Shown here in pieces: positions 1 to 8,803 of a DNA stretch of 40,864 nt (within the stretch, counting starts at the first letter, position 1; each line of letters starts with the position of its first letter). The notes beneath the pieces are model-generated. The model worked only from the letters and a program-made list of their open reading frames with translations, had not been told where the DNA came from and did not search any database. Source of the stretch: an uncultured Oscillospiraceae bacterium (lineage in GTDB: Bacteria; Bacillota; Clostridia; Oscillospirales; Oscillospiraceae); NCBI GenBank assembly GCA_910579725.1, contig CAJTUD010000019.1, positions 1 to 40,864 of the forward strand, read 5' to 3'. The translations under genes and the position numbers were made by a program.

Positions 1-25
1 GCCAGGGCTCTCCTGCTTGCGCGGC

Positions 26-154
26 TTACCGCCGCTCCCGCTTTCTGGCCAGAGCGATACTGGCCAGCACCAGATTCTCCACCGCCATTCCAGCCGTCAC
101 AAGAATGGACGCGGCCAGAATGATCATGGAAATGATCCTCGCTTTTTTCAGCAT
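26..154 (-). CDS. 42-residue single-pass membrane protein downstream of recA
   Basis: I do not recognise a family. The predicted protein has a short basic N-terminus (MLKKAR), one hydrophobic segment of about 25 residues and a strongly basic tail ending KRERR, so a small integral membrane protein is likely. A longer frame opens at 217 inside the end of recA, but the ATG at 154 has an AAAGGAGG ribosome binding site at the right distance, so I start there. It lies 43 nt after the recA stop on the same strand and is probably co-transcribed with recA. Whether it takes part in DNA repair is unknown. Confidence 0.6.
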   Translation of the reverse strand: MLKKARIISMIILAASILVTAGMAVENLVLASIALARKRERR

Positions 155-197
155 GAAAGTGTCCTCCTTTTCAAAGTTGCCGGTTAACCGGATGGCG

Positions 198-1310
198 TCA
201 GGCGTCTTCATCGTCAAAATCCTCAGCGGAAATGTCTACCGCCCGGCCCGCCGCCTTGGCGGCCGCCTGGGACTGTGTGCTCATAAGCTTGAAGAAATCC
301 CGGCGGATGGCGGCCTCCAGATTGTCGGCCACCTCCGGGTTGTCCTTGAAGTACTGCTTGGCGGCGTCCCGGCCCTGACCCAGACGGGTCTCTCCCATGG
401 AGAACCAGGATCCGGATTTCTGCACCAGATCCAGCTTCACCGCCAGATCCAGCAGCTCGCCCAGTCGGGAAATGCCTTCGCCGTACATGATGTCGAACTC
501 CGCCTCCCGGAACGGAGGAGCCATCTTGTTTTTCACAATCTTCGCCTTGGTGCGGTTGCCGATCATCTCGCCCCCGGCCTTCAGCGTCTCCACCCGCCTT
601 ACGTCGATACGGACGGAGGCATAGAACTTCAGCGCCCGGCCGCCGGTTGTCACTTCCGGGTTGCCGTACATGACACCCACCTTTTCGCGAAGCTGGTTGA
701 TGAAGATCACAATGCAGTGGGTCTTGTTGATGGCGCCCGCCAGCTTTCTCAGCGCCTGGCTCATCAGCCGGGCGTGGAGGCCCACGTAGCTGTCTCCCAT
801 CTCTCCCTCGATTTCCGCCCGGGGCACCAGAGCGGCCACCGAGTCTACCACCACCACGTCCAGCGCGCCGGAGCGCACCAGGGCCTCGGTGATTTCCAGC
901 GCCTGCTCGCCGGTGTCCGGCTGGGAGATCAGCATATCGTCGATATTAACCCCCAGCGCCCGGGCATAGGTGGGGTCCAGGGCGTGCTCCGCGTCCACGA
1001 AGGCCACCTCGCCGCCGGCCTTCTGGGCCTGGGCCACGATGTGGAGGGCAAGTGTGGTTTTGCCGGAGGATTCGGGGCCGTAGATCTCAATGATCCGTCC
1101 TCGGGGCACGCCGCCGATACCCAGCGCCAGATCCAGGGCCAGAGAGCCGGTGGGAATGACCTCCACATTCAGATTGGTCTGATCCCCCAGACGCATGATG
1201 GAGCCCTTGCCGTACATCTTCTCGATGTTCTTCATGGCGGTCTGGATAGCTTCCTTCTTGTCGTTGGCCACCGTGGCAGTTTTAGTCAGCTTTTTGTCTT
1301 TTTCGGCCAT
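198..1310 (-). CDS. recA: Recombinase RecA
   Basis: ATP-dependent DNA recombinase that forms filaments on single-stranded DNA, pairs homologous strands and stimulates self-cleavage of LexA-type repressors. The 370-residue product has the Walker A motif GPESSGKT at residues 78-85, the FVDAEHALDP segment, the VVVDSVAALVP Walker B strand, the IFINQLREKVGVMYGNPE loop-L1/L2 region and an acidic tail (EDFDDEDA) typical of RecA. Its length is slightly above the usual ~350. The start is supported by AGAGGAGAG before the ATG. A dyad lies about 70-100 nt upstream (1377-1413). It is followed closely by a small membrane-protein gene. Confidence 0.99.
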   Translation of the reverse strand: MAEKDKKLTKTATVANDKKEAIQTAMKNIEKMYGKGSIMRLGDQTNLNVEVIPTGSLALDLALGIGGVPRGRIIEIYGPESSGKTTLALHIVAQAQKAGGEVAFVDAEHALDPTYARALGVNIDDMLISQPDTGEQALEITEALVRSGALDVVVVDSVAALVPRAEIEGEMGDSYVGLHARLMSQALRKLAGAINKTHCIVIFINQLREKVGVMYGNPEVTTGGRALKFYASVRIDVRRVETLKAGGEMIGNRTKAKIVKNKMAPPFREAEFDIMYGEGISRLGELLDLAVKLDLVQKSGSWFSMGETRLGQGRDAAKQYFKDNPEVADNLEAAIRRDFFKLMSTQSQAAAKAAGRAVDISAEDFDDEDA

Positions 1311-1376
1311 GGTACTCTCCTCTTATGTTAGATTTATTTCCATATTATCCGGGCCTTTTTCCTCCATGGGGCGTTG

Positions 1377-1413
1377 AATTTTCCTGCCATACGACAGTAT
1401 GCCTGGGAAAATT
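1377..1413. repeat. Inverted repeat between the nucleotidyltransferase gene and recA
   Basis: Nested dyad: outer arms AATTTTCC (1377-1384) and GGAAAATT (1406-1413), inner arms CATAC (1388-1392) and GTATG (1397-1401) around GACA. The inner 5-4-5 spacing resembles LexA-type operators (GAAC-N4-GTTC in Bacillus), but the sequence differs. It lies 67 nt upstream of recA. It could be a recA operator or the 3' hairpin of the upstream gene; there is no clear T-run after it. Confidence 0.45.
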
Positions 1414-1462
1414 TGCCTTTTCTGGCGAAAAAACTCCTCACTGTCGGACATATTGTCAATGA

Positions 1463-2266
1463 TCAAACAGCCCCGCAAGCGTGGAGAATCTTCTCCAGCT
1501 CGTCCACAATTGTGCCTATGTCCTCTGCAACTCTGCCGTCTCCGGCGAACATATCTGCAAACAGCCGCTCCAGATTCTCCTCAAACCGTCCCGGCAGAAG
1601 TCCACACTGTTCCCGGCACAGCCGGACCAGCCGCTTTTCCCCGGGATGGGTCCGCTCGTTGAGGGCGAAAAGGATGTCAAAATAGCTCTCCAGAAACGCC
1701 GCCGTCCGGTGGTTTACGCTGACCAGATCTCCCCGGCCCGCCGCCTTGGCGATCTGCCTCTCGTAGGCGGGCAGAGAGTCCCTCAGCAGCCTCCAGTTCC
1801 GATCGATGATCCTCTCCTTCAGCAGCGGGGGATAGGGGATGTCGAAACGCTTTTTCGCCGCAGCCAGCCGTCCGTCCCGGTCATAGAGGATTTCACAGGT
1901 AAGCAGGTTGTGCCACATGCAGGTAGTGTATCCGTTCCGGCTCTGGCACTCCTCCGACACTGCGGCCACGTCCCGAACGAAATCGTCCAGATTCCGGTAG
2001 AGAATATCAATATCCACACCGTTTTTAAGGGTGCAGTTGTCCTCATACTCCCAGAAGTGGTTGCCGGTTTCCACTACGGAGCAGTACCGGCCCAGAAGCT
2101 CCTGACGGATATCCTCCTCCACCGGGCTGGTGCAGTAGAGATACACATCGTAGTCCGATTTTTCGTCGTACGCCTTCCCCGCCCGGGACCCGCCCAGGGC
2201 GATAGCCTCCACCCCGGGAAGAGCGGATAGTTCTTCAAACAGGTTTTTTGTGAATGGATCCGTCAT
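1463..2266 (-). CDS. Nucleotidyltransferase-fold protein (Pol-beta superfamily)
   Basis: Predicted nucleotidyltransferase of 267 residues. The N-terminal half carries the signature GGSRAG (residues 25-30) followed by SDYDVYLY (37-44), giving the paired catalytic aspartates D38/D40, and a third acidic strand VDIDILY (84-90). The C-terminal half is helical, as in families that pair this fold with a substrate-binding helical domain (DUF4037-like and aminoglycoside nucleotidyltransferase-like proteins). The substrate cannot be told from the sequence. It lies 66 nt after the double acetyltransferase gene and may share its transcript; a small-molecule modification role is only a guess. Confidence 0.8.
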   Translation of the reverse strand: MTDPFTKNLFEELSALPGVEAIALGGSRAGKAYDEKSDYDVYLYCTSPVEEDIRQELLGRYCSVVETGNHFWEYEDNCTLKNGVDIDILYRNLDDFVRDVAAVSEECQSRNGYTTCMWHNLLTCEILYDRDGRLAAAKKRFDIPYPPLLKERIIDRNWRLLRDSLPAYERQIAKAAGRGDLVSVNHRTAAFLESYFDILFALNERTHPGEKRLVRLCREQCGLLPGRFEENLERLFADMFAGDGRVAEDIGTIVDELEKILHACGAV

Positions 2267-2332
2267 GTTGTGTCTCCTTTCCGCTCAAAGCGGCAAATGC
2301 GCCTGATGGATGGCATCTCCGGGTCCGCTCCC

Positions 2333-3286
2333 TCAGCTCCGGCCCTCCGCACACTCGTTCCTCTCCGTCTTCAGGCCGAACCGATAGATATATTTGTGCG
2401 TCTCCCCGTCCTCCACACGCATACTGTTGTCCTCCGGCAGCTCCACGATCTCCACCAGCTCCCCGCCCAGCCATTCGCAGGTCCTCCGGGAGGGCCGGTT
2501 GTCCGGATTGCAGGTGATGATGACATAGTCCATCCCATGCCGCCTTGCCAGCTCGAAAAGCAGCCGGCACGCCTTCCCGGCGTAGTGATGTCCCCGCCAA
2601 GGCTCGTCTATCCGGTAGCCGATATTGCCGCCATAGTAGACGCTCTCATTGTGTCCGATACGCAGATCGCAGGTCCCCATTTTCGCTCCCGATAAATCAC
2701 AGATGGCGAAGTGGTAAGCGGGCAGCCAGTTTTTTCCCGGATCCGCCTCTACGGTTTTTTCCAATATAAGCTGTATCTCGTCGTTTTTCAGGAAATCTGT
2801 ATCAAGAAACATATCTGTGTCTCCTCTTGTCAGAAAAAAACGAAAGATGCACCTGTAAGCGCTGCCGGTCAGCTGCCGCCTTTGGTCGTCCTCCGGCAGC
2901 TCCACAATCTCTACCAGCTCCCCGCCCAGCCATTCGCAGGTCCTCCGGGAGGGTTGGTTTTCCGGGGCACAGGTGATGATGACGTATTCCATTCCCTGCC
3001 GCCTTGCCAGCTCGAAAAGCAGCCGGCACGTCTTCCCGGCGTAGTGATGCCCCCGCCAGGGCTCGTCAATCTGATATCCGATGTTTCCGGCGTAGTAAAG
3101 GGCCTCGCTGTGCCCCAGCCTCAGGTTGCAGCCTCCTGCCCGGGCGCCGGTATGATCCAGAATGTCGAAATGGACGGCGGGGTCCCACTTTCTCTGAGGA
3201 TCGTCTGGATCCAATGTAATATACCGGAGAGATATCTCTTCTGTTTTCAGAAAATCCATATCACAAGGTTCTCCAATTGGAAGCAT
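2333..3286 (-). CDS. Tandem-duplicated GNAT acetyltransferase (two fused domains)
   Basis: Two GNAT N-acetyltransferase domains in one 317-residue chain: domain 1 about residues 1-158, domain 2 about 159-317. Both contain the same block NIGYxIDEPWRGHHYAGKxC, followed by LLFELARR and PSRRTCEWLGGELVEIVELPED, so this is a recent internal duplication. The frame is open up to 3406, but the ATG at 3286 has GGGGAGGAAT just before it, and longer versions would overlap prmC. The second domain starts with its own ATG (2810-2812) preceded by AGAGGAGA eight bases upstream, so a domain-2-only protein may also be made. The family acetylates small molecules or protein N-termini from acetyl-CoA; the acceptor is unknown. 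Confidence 0.85.
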   Translation of the reverse strand: MLPIGEPCDMDFLKTEEISLRYITLDPDDPQRKWDPAVHFDILDHTGARAGGCNLRLGHSEALYYAGNIGYQIDEPWRGHHYAGKTCRLLFELARRQGMEYVIITCAPENQPSRRTCEWLGGELVEIVELPEDDQRRQLTGSAYRCIFRFFLTRGDTDMFLDTDFLKNDEIQLILEKTVEADPGKNWLPAYHFAICDLSGAKMGTCDLRIGHNESVYYGGNIGYRIDEPWRGHHYAGKACRLLFELARRHGMDYVIITCNPDNRPSRRTCEWLGGELVEIVELPEDNSMRVEDGETHKYIYRFGLKTERNECAEGRS

Positions 3287-3359
3287 CGCGATTCCTCCCC
3301 GGCAATCACCGGCCGCTTCAAAGCTGACCCGCCTTTTTGTCCTCGATGGGAAGTGCAGT

Positions 3360-4244
3360 TCATAGAATTGCCCCTCTGCGGAAAGTCCCGTAAACCACCC
3401 GGTCAATGCCCTGGGTGTCGGGAAGGACCCGGATATCCAGAAAGCCCTCGCCGTCCATCAGCCGCCAGACCTCCTCCGCCTGCCCGATGCCCACCTCAAA
3501 ATACATCCGTCCGTTTTCCGTCAGAACATTTTTCCAGTTTTTTGCTGCCGCCCGGTAGAAATCCAGTCCGTCCTCCCCGCCGCAGAGGGCAAGGAGAGGT
3601 TCAAAATCCTTTACCGGCCGGTCCAGGGTCTCCAGATCCGCCCGAGGAATATAGGGCGGGTTGCAGGTGATGCAGTCAAACGCGCCGGTAAACGGAGGCG
3701 GCAGGGCCAGGGCGTCCAGCGTTTCCGCCTTCACCCGGTCCGTCAGGCCGCACCGCCGGACGTTCCGCCGGCAGACCGTCAGGGCCTCCTGGGAGACGTC
3801 CCCCAGCAGCGCCCGGCATCCGGAGACGTTGGCGGCCGCCGCCAGCCCGACGCACCCGCTGCCGGTACACAGATCCAGCAGCCGGCACTTTTTCAGAGTT
3901 CCTGCAAACCGGATGGCCGCCTCCGCCAGCACCTCCGTGTCCACCCGAGGGATCAGCACCGCCGGAGTAACCTCCAGCGTCAGTCCATAAAACTCCCACT
4001 CCCCAATGAGATAGGCCACCGGCTCGCCGTCCAGATGCCTCCGGGCCAGTGCGCGGACAGCGTCCTCTGTCTCCGGAGAGAGGTAGAGCGCTCTGTCCCG
4101 GTAGAATTCCTCCCTGCTTTTGCCGCTGGCGGCGCAGATCAGCTCCCGGGCCTCCAGATCCGCGCCCGGATACCCGGCCCGCCAGAACTGCCGCCGGATA
4201 TCCAGAAATACTTTCTGATAGGTTGTTATTTCCCGCTGCTGCAT
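3360..4244 (-). CDS. prmC: Release factor glutamine methyltransferase PrmC
   Basis: SAM-dependent N5-methylation of the GGQ glutamine in release factors RF1 and RF2. The 294-residue protein has an N-terminal helical substrate-binding region, SAM motif I DLCTGSG at residues 124-130 and the catalytic NPPY at 195-198 followed by IPRADLETLD, diagnostic of PrmC. The start lies 4 nt after the stop of the DUF1385 gene, an arrangement common in Firmicutes. A substrate, RF2 (prfB), is encoded elsewhere in this window; prfA is not seen next to prmC. Confidence 0.97.
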   Translation of the reverse strand: MQQREITTYQKVFLDIRRQFWRAGYPGADLEARELICAASGKSREEFYRDRALYLSPETEDAVRALARRHLDGEPVAYLIGEWEFYGLTLEVTPAVLIPRVDTEVLAEAAIRFAGTLKKCRLLDLCTGSGCVGLAAAANVSGCRALLGDVSQEALTVCRRNVRRCGLTDRVKAETLDALALPPPFTGAFDCITCNPPYIPRADLETLDRPVKDFEPLLALCGGEDGLDFYRAAAKNWKNVLTENGRMYFEVGIGQAEEVWRLMDGEGFLDIRVLPDTQGIDRVVYGTFRRGAIL

Positions 4245-4248
4245 GCCG

Positions 4249-5199
4249 TCACCACTGGTCCTTGCCCTTTTCGGCGGGAATCACTCGTTTCATGGCCTCG
4301 ATTGCCGTTTCCATCATGGCCTCGTCGGGCTCAAAGGTGGTGAAATTCTGCATCCAGAGACCGGGCTTGGCCAGAAGATTGGTAACGGGGTTGTCGTGGC
4401 CCCCCACGTAGCGGTTGAACTCATAGGTGATACCCACCACCAGCGGCAGCAGCAGCAGCTGAATCAGCATCCGCAAAAAAACATTGTCCACAGGAAACAG
4501 GGAAAAAATAACGGTGTTGATGAGAATTGCCACGATGATGACCACCAGCAGGAAGCTGGTGCCGCACCGGGGATGGTGTTTGGATTGGATGCGGACGTTG
4601 TCCACCGTCAGCTCCAGTCCCTTCTCGTAGCAGAAGATGGTCTTGTGCTCCGCGCCATGATAGGAGAAGGTCCGCCGGATATCCTTCATCCGGGAGACCG
4701 CGATCATATAGCTCATAAAAATGGCGATGCGCAGCACCGCGTCCACCAGATTCCGGACCAGTACGCTGTCCGTAAAACGCTCCACGAAGCTGGCAAGAAA
4801 GGTGGGCAGCAGCATGAACAGGCCCACGGAGAAGCACACTGCCAGCACTACGGAGAAGCCGATGACCAGCTTCTCCATTTTTTCATTCCCCAGCTTCTGG
4901 TCCAGCCAGCGTTCAAATCTGGAGGGCTCCTCTGTTCCTGCCTCCTCGGGGAAGTAGTCGGCGGAGAACATGAGAGCCTTGACGCCCTTGACCATGCTGT
5001 CGAGAAAGGTGACGCTGCCCCGAACCAGGGGCAGCCCCAGAACGGGATACCTGTCTTTGATGAGAGTCAATTCCTCTTCCTTGATGACCAGACCCTCGGG
5101 GCCCCGGACTACGATGCACTGTTTTTCCGGGCCCCGCATCAGGATGCCCTCGATAAGCGCCTGCCCACCGATGGTGGTTCTGAATTGTTTTTCTGACAT
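4249..5199 (-). CDS. DUF1385 family membrane protein
   Basis: Uncharacterised integral membrane protein of 316 residues. The N-terminus TTIGGQALIEGILMRGP is the hallmark of DUF1385 (YqhQ-like in Bacillus). Several hydrophobic segments follow (about residues 105-165 and 210-260), with the conserved SYHGAEHKTI and HPRCGTSFL motifs between them. Its direct coupling to prmC (4-nt gap) matches a widespread Firmicutes neighbourhood, but the biochemical role is unknown. A GCGGCC/GGCCGC hairpin (5217-5240) lies just upstream of the AAAGGAAA ribosome binding site. Confidence 0.93.
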   Translation of the reverse strand: MSEKQFRTTIGGQALIEGILMRGPEKQCIVVRGPEGLVIKEEELTLIKDRYPVLGLPLVRGSVTFLDSMVKGVKALMFSADYFPEEAGTEEPSRFERWLDQKLGNEKMEKLVIGFSVVLAVCFSVGLFMLLPTFLASFVERFTDSVLVRNLVDAVLRIAIFMSYMIAVSRMKDIRRTFSYHGAEHKTIFCYEKGLELTVDNVRIQSKHHPRCGTSFLLVVIIVAILINTVIFSLFPVDNVFLRMLIQLLLLPLVVGITYEFNRYVGGHDNPVTNLLAKPGLWMQNFTTFEPDEAMMETAIEAMKRVIPAEKGKDQW

Positions 5200-5278
5200 G
5201 GGGTTTCCTTTCTTTTGCGGCCCGGATGGGTTCAGGCCGCGGATTTTCTTTTGCGCTCCGGCGAGAGGCCGCGCCGTT

Positions 5279-6694
5279 CTATTCCGCCGGAAGGGTGATT
5301 GTCACCAGACATCCGCCGCCCTCGGCGTTGCCGATGGCGAAGGAGCCTTCATGCAGACGGATGATCTCGTCGCAGACCGCCAGCCCGATTCCGCTGCCCC
5401 GGGCCTTGGAAGAGCCCTTGTAAAACTTTTGCTTCACAAAGGGCAGCTCCGCCTCGGGAATGCCGGGACCGTGGTCCCGGACGGTGATGGTGATGCTTCC
5501 CGCGCCGCCGGCGACGGCCGCGTCAATCCGCTTGCCCGCGCCGCCGTGTTTGGCAGCGTTGTCCAGCACGTTGCAGAAAACCTGCTTGAGCCGCTCCGGG
5601 TCGCCGGGAATGGGGGGGAACAGCTCATCGCAGCTGTCATTGTAGTGCAGCTCAATGCCGTCCTGCTTGAAAAGCTCCATATAGGTATAGATGGTGTCCT
5701 CGAATTCCGCCTGAATATCCACCGGCTCAATGCTCAGGGTAAACCGGCCGTCCTCCATCTTGGAGAAGTCCAGCAGCTCCTCCACCATGTTGGTCAGACG
5801 GCGGGACTCCTTCAGGATAATGCCCACACCCCGCTTGATCTGCTGGGGGTCGTTGTCCTCCAGCAGAGTTTCTCCCCAGCCATTGATGGCAGTGAGAGGG
5901 GTGCGCAGCTCGTGAGAGACGGAGGAAATGAATTCTGATTTCACCTTCTCGCTCTTGCTGATTTGGGAGGACATGTTGTTGATGGCGTCAATGAGCTGGC
6001 CAATCTCGTCCCGGTAGTGGTTTTCCATCTGTGCGCCGTAACTGCCTCCGGCGATGCGCTTGGCGGCCTCCGTCACCTCGGCCACCGGTTCCACTACGTT
6101 GTTGATGAATACCATGTTGGATACATACACCATGCCGATGCCCACAATCAGCAGTCCCAGGGCCACGCCTACAGTAATCATCAGCTCCCGGGTCACGGCG
6201 GACATGGAGGTGACGTAGCGCATGGCGCCTACCACCTGGTCGTCCAGCAGCAACGGCGCACATACGGACATGATGTGTTCTCCCGTGTGAGGGTCTACGC
6301 CCCGGAAGGGGCGGATCTCTTTGGTCTGGAAGGCGTCGATGATATCCGGCGTGCCGGGGGCCATGCCGGCGGTCAGGCCGGAGGAGCTGACCAGGATTTT
6401 TTTAGAGGAGCTGATGAACTGAAGCTCTATCCGGTCCCGCTCGGAAAATTCGGCGGCAAAGCTGTTGGCGTACTGGTGAAACTCCCGGTAGTTGGTCATG
6501 GTGTTGCTGGTGAAATAGTCGCTGGCGTTGGCGGCGCGCGTCTTGAGACCGTCGAGCATCATGTTGTAGTAATAGTTCGCCATGACGACGCAGAAGGTTC
6601 CGGCCACCAGCAGGGCGACAATGAAAATGGGACTCAGGGAGCTGACCAGCCAGCGCTTCCGTAATCCAGTGATTTCAATTTTGTTGTTAGCCAT
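5279..6694 (-). CDS. Membrane-bound sensor histidine kinase
   Basis: Two-component sensor of 471 residues. Transmembrane helix 1 is about residues 18-40, an extracytoplasmic sensing domain about 41-170, helix 2 about 171-195 and a HAMP linker about 192-245. The HisKA motif SVSHELRTPL places the phospho-accepting His at 261. The HATPase region shows the N box NVLDNAAKH (375-383), the G1 box DHGPGIP (407-413) and GSGIGLAV (433-440). Its partner is the response regulator 48 nt upstream in the same operon, after a lipoprotein gene. The signal is unknown; the lipoprotein is a candidate extracytoplasmic input. Confidence 0.96.
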   Translation of the reverse strand: MANNKIEITGLRKRWLVSSLSPIFIVALLVAGTFCVVMANYYYNMMLDGLKTRAANASDYFTSNTMTNYREFHQYANSFAAEFSERDRIELQFISSSKKILVSSSGLTAGMAPGTPDIIDAFQTKEIRPFRGVDPHTGEHIMSVCAPLLLDDQVVGAMRYVTSMSAVTRELMITVGVALGLLIVGIGMVYVSNMVFINNVVEPVAEVTEAAKRIAGGSYGAQMENHYRDEIGQLIDAINNMSSQISKSEKVKSEFISSVSHELRTPLTAINGWGETLLEDNDPQQIKRGVGIILKESRRLTNMVEELLDFSKMEDGRFTLSIEPVDIQAEFEDTIYTYMELFKQDGIELHYNDSCDELFPPIPGDPERLKQVFCNVLDNAAKHGGAGKRIDAAVAGGAGSITITVRDHGPGIPEAELPFVKQKFYKGSSKARGSGIGLAVCDEIIRLHEGSFAIGNAEGGGCLVTITLPAE

Positions 6695-6742
6695 GGCGGA
6701 TTCCCTCCCGCGCCTCCGGCGGAGCGTCTCGATTCTCCCCCA

Positions 6743-7432
6743 TCAGAACCCCCATTTGTATCCATAGCCCCACACCGTATTGATAAACGTGGGGTTCTGT
6801 GCGTTGTCCTCAATCTTGAGCCGAAGCCGCCGGATGTTGACGTCCACGATCTTCAGCTCCCCGAAATAATCCCGGCCCCAGACCATGTCCAGAATTTCCT
6901 CCCGGGAAAGGGCCTTTCCCGGGTTCTCCATGAACATTTTCATGATGGAGTACTCCACCTGGGTCAGTTTCACCCTCTGGCCGTTCTTCTCCAGCGTCCG
7001 GTTCCGGGTGTTCAGCAGGAAAGGCTCCTGGGAGATCTCCCCCGCCTGCTCCGGAGCCGCGCCGCCGGCCCGGCGGAACAGCGCGTCCACCCGCGCCGTC
7101 AGCTCCGCCGGGGAGAAGGGCTTGGTGACATAGTCGTCGGCCCCGGTCATCAGCCCCGTCACCTTGTCCATCTCCTGGCTGCGGGCAGTCAGCATGATGA
7201 TCCCAATGCGGGTATTGGTGGCCCGGATGCGGCGGCAGACCTCAAAGCCGTCGATCCCCGGCAGCATGATATCCAGAAGCGCCACCCGGATGTCCGGGTT
7301 GTCCTTCAGCTTTTCCAGGGCCTCCTCCCCCGTCTCCGATTCAATAACCTCGTAGCCGGCTCGGGTCAGGTTGATGACGATGAACCCCCGGATACTGGAT
7401 TCGTCCTCCAATACCAAAACCTTTCGTGCCAT
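6743..7432 (-). CDS. OmpR/PhoB-type response regulator
   Basis: DNA-binding response regulator of 229 residues. The receiver domain has the acidic pair E9/D10, the phospho-acceptor Asp at 54 (ALLDIMLPGIDG), the conserved Thr in IMLTARSQ and Lys in DDYVTKPFSP. The C-terminal winged helix carries LTQVEYSIMKMFMENPGKALSREEIL and VDVNIRRLRLKIE, typical of the PhoB family. It sits between a lipoprotein gene (16 nt upstream) and the cognate kinase (48 nt downstream), which fixes the pairing. No target promoter can be assigned. Confidence 0.97.
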   Translation of the reverse strand: MARKVLVLEDESSIRGFIVINLTRAGYEVIESETGEEALEKLKDNPDIRVALLDIMLPGIDGFEVCRRIRATNTRIGIIMLTARSQEMDKVTGLMTGADDYVTKPFSPAELTARVDALFRRAGGAAPEQAGEISQEPFLLNTRNRTLEKNGQRVKLTQVEYSIMKMFMENPGKALSREEILDMVWGRDYFGELKIVDVNIRRLRLKIEDNAQNPTFINTVWGYGYKWGF

Positions 7433-7447
7433 TTCAGGCCTCCTTCC

Positions 7448-8803
7448 TTAATTTTCTCCCATACTTAGCTGCTTGACAATCACATTGAAATTACCGGCCA
7501 CCGTCTCGCTGTCCAGGGTGTAGCGCCAGCTGTCATAGGAGGGGGCGTATGAGACGGCGTACAGGGTTTCACCCCAGCGGCGGAGAATGGACCGGCCGCT
7601 TTTTGCCGCCTGGTTTTCCCGGTCGGCGCCGGTAAGGGTATAGATGGTCAGCAGCTCCTCTCCCACGGTTCTGCCGGAAACGCTGTAGAACGTGGCGGCA
7701 TGAACCGCAGCGCTGATGTTGTTCTGCCGGACGGTAAAATGGCCGTCCCATGCTTCGGGGATCATCAGATACCAGCCGTCCGCAGGATTGTGATAGGTGA
7801 TGGCTTCCCGCCGGTTGGAGCCGTCGGCGCGGTAGCTGTGCCAATAAATCTTCCAATAGACGTCCTCTCCCTGCTCCGAGAGAAGCTGGGCGGGGCGGGG
7901 AACCTCCAGCGCGCCGTCGCGGTTGATGTCGGCGGGCTGAATATTCAGATAACGGAAAATCTGGTCGGAAACGCCGGTGTCCTCCTTCAGCACGATGTTG
8001 GTCAGTCCCGGGTGGCGGTAGACCAGAATATCCGTGACGGCGTTGCTGGTATCGTCCACGCCGGCCCTCCGGCTGGTGATGAACACCGCCGGTTCTCCGC
8101 CCTGAAGAGCGCCCAGCTGCATCTCCTGGAGAGAGGCCACCGTGGCGGACAGCCGGGCGGTGGACTGAAGCTGAAGGCTGCTGTAGGCGCTGTCCCAGTC
8201 ATAATAGTCCGCAAGACTCAGCCCCGCCTCCGTATCGTCGCTGCGCAGGATCACCAGCTCCAGATCGTCGTCCCCATCCAGATCCGCCACTTCGTAGCGG
8301 GCATAGGGAGCGCTCATCAGCCGGGCCGGCTCCAGATTTTTCATGCTGTAGACGCTGATGGTCTGCACCTCTGTGCTGACCTGCCAGCTGACCAGGATTT
8401 CCCGCACGCCGTCTCCGTCCAGATCGTCATAGCGGACGCTGTGGATGGAGGTGCCGCTGCCATCGATGACGGCAGCCTGCTGGTACCCGTCGTCCACGGC
8501 CTGGAAAATATAGATTTTCAAGGGCCGCTCCTCGCTGTTGACCCGGAAGAAGCCCAGCGCCTCGTCCACGCCGTCTCCGTCCAGATCAACCATCTGCACC
8601 GGCGGCAGGTTTCCTCCCGTCAGGGGGGCCGCGTATTCCGCGCCCAGGGCCAGCGTCTCCGCCAGGCGGGCGCTCAGGGATTTATATTCATCCGGCAGCT
8701 GGGGAAGGGCGTAGAGGTCGTCCACCGATGCGGACATCATGCACCCGGACAGCAGCAGCGGCAGAACCGCCGCTGCCAATAGAAGCCAGATTTTTTTCTT
8801 CAT
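7448..8803 (-). CDS. Lipoprotein with VCBS/FG-GAP-like Ca-binding repeats
   Basis: Secreted lipid-anchored protein of 451 residues. The signal peptide MKKKIWLLLAAAVLPLLLSGC ends in a lipobox with the acylated Cys at 21. Four acidic turns follow: DLDGDG at 73-78 and 127-132, DLDGDD at 174-179 and DINRDG at 292-297, spaced as in VCBS/FG-GAP beta-propeller blades that bind calcium. The C-terminal ~130 residues form a separate domain without a motif I recognise. It is the first gene of an operon with a response regulator and kinase, so it may bind the sensor or be part of the cell-surface response. No enzymatic motif is visible. Confidence 0.85.
   Translation of the reverse strand: MKKKIWLLLAAAVLPLLLSGCMMSASVDDLYALPQLPDEYKSLSARLAETLALGAEYAAPLTGGNLPPVQMVDLDGDGVDEALGFFRVNSEERPLKIYIFQAVDDGYQQAAVIDGSGTSIHSVRYDDLDGDGVREILVSWQVSTEVQTISVYSMKNLEPARLMSAPYARYEVADLDGDDDLELVILRSDDTEAGLSLADYYDWDSAYSSLQLQSTARLSATVASLQEMQLGALQGGEPAVFITSRRAGVDDTSNAVTDILVYRHPGLTNIVLKEDTGVSDQIFRYLNIQPADINRDGALEVPRPAQLLSEQGEDVYWKIYWHSYRADGSNRREAITYHNPADGWYLMIPEAWDGHFTVRQNNISAAVHAATFYSVSGRTVGEELLTIYTLTGADRENQAAKSGRSILRRWGETLYAVSYAPSYDSWRYTLDSETVAGNFNVIVKQLSMGEN

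Noticed and set aside
105..1331. Long plus-strand ORF opposite recA
   Set aside because: It is the antisense shadow of recA. The translation has no recognisable motif and there is no ribosome binding site.
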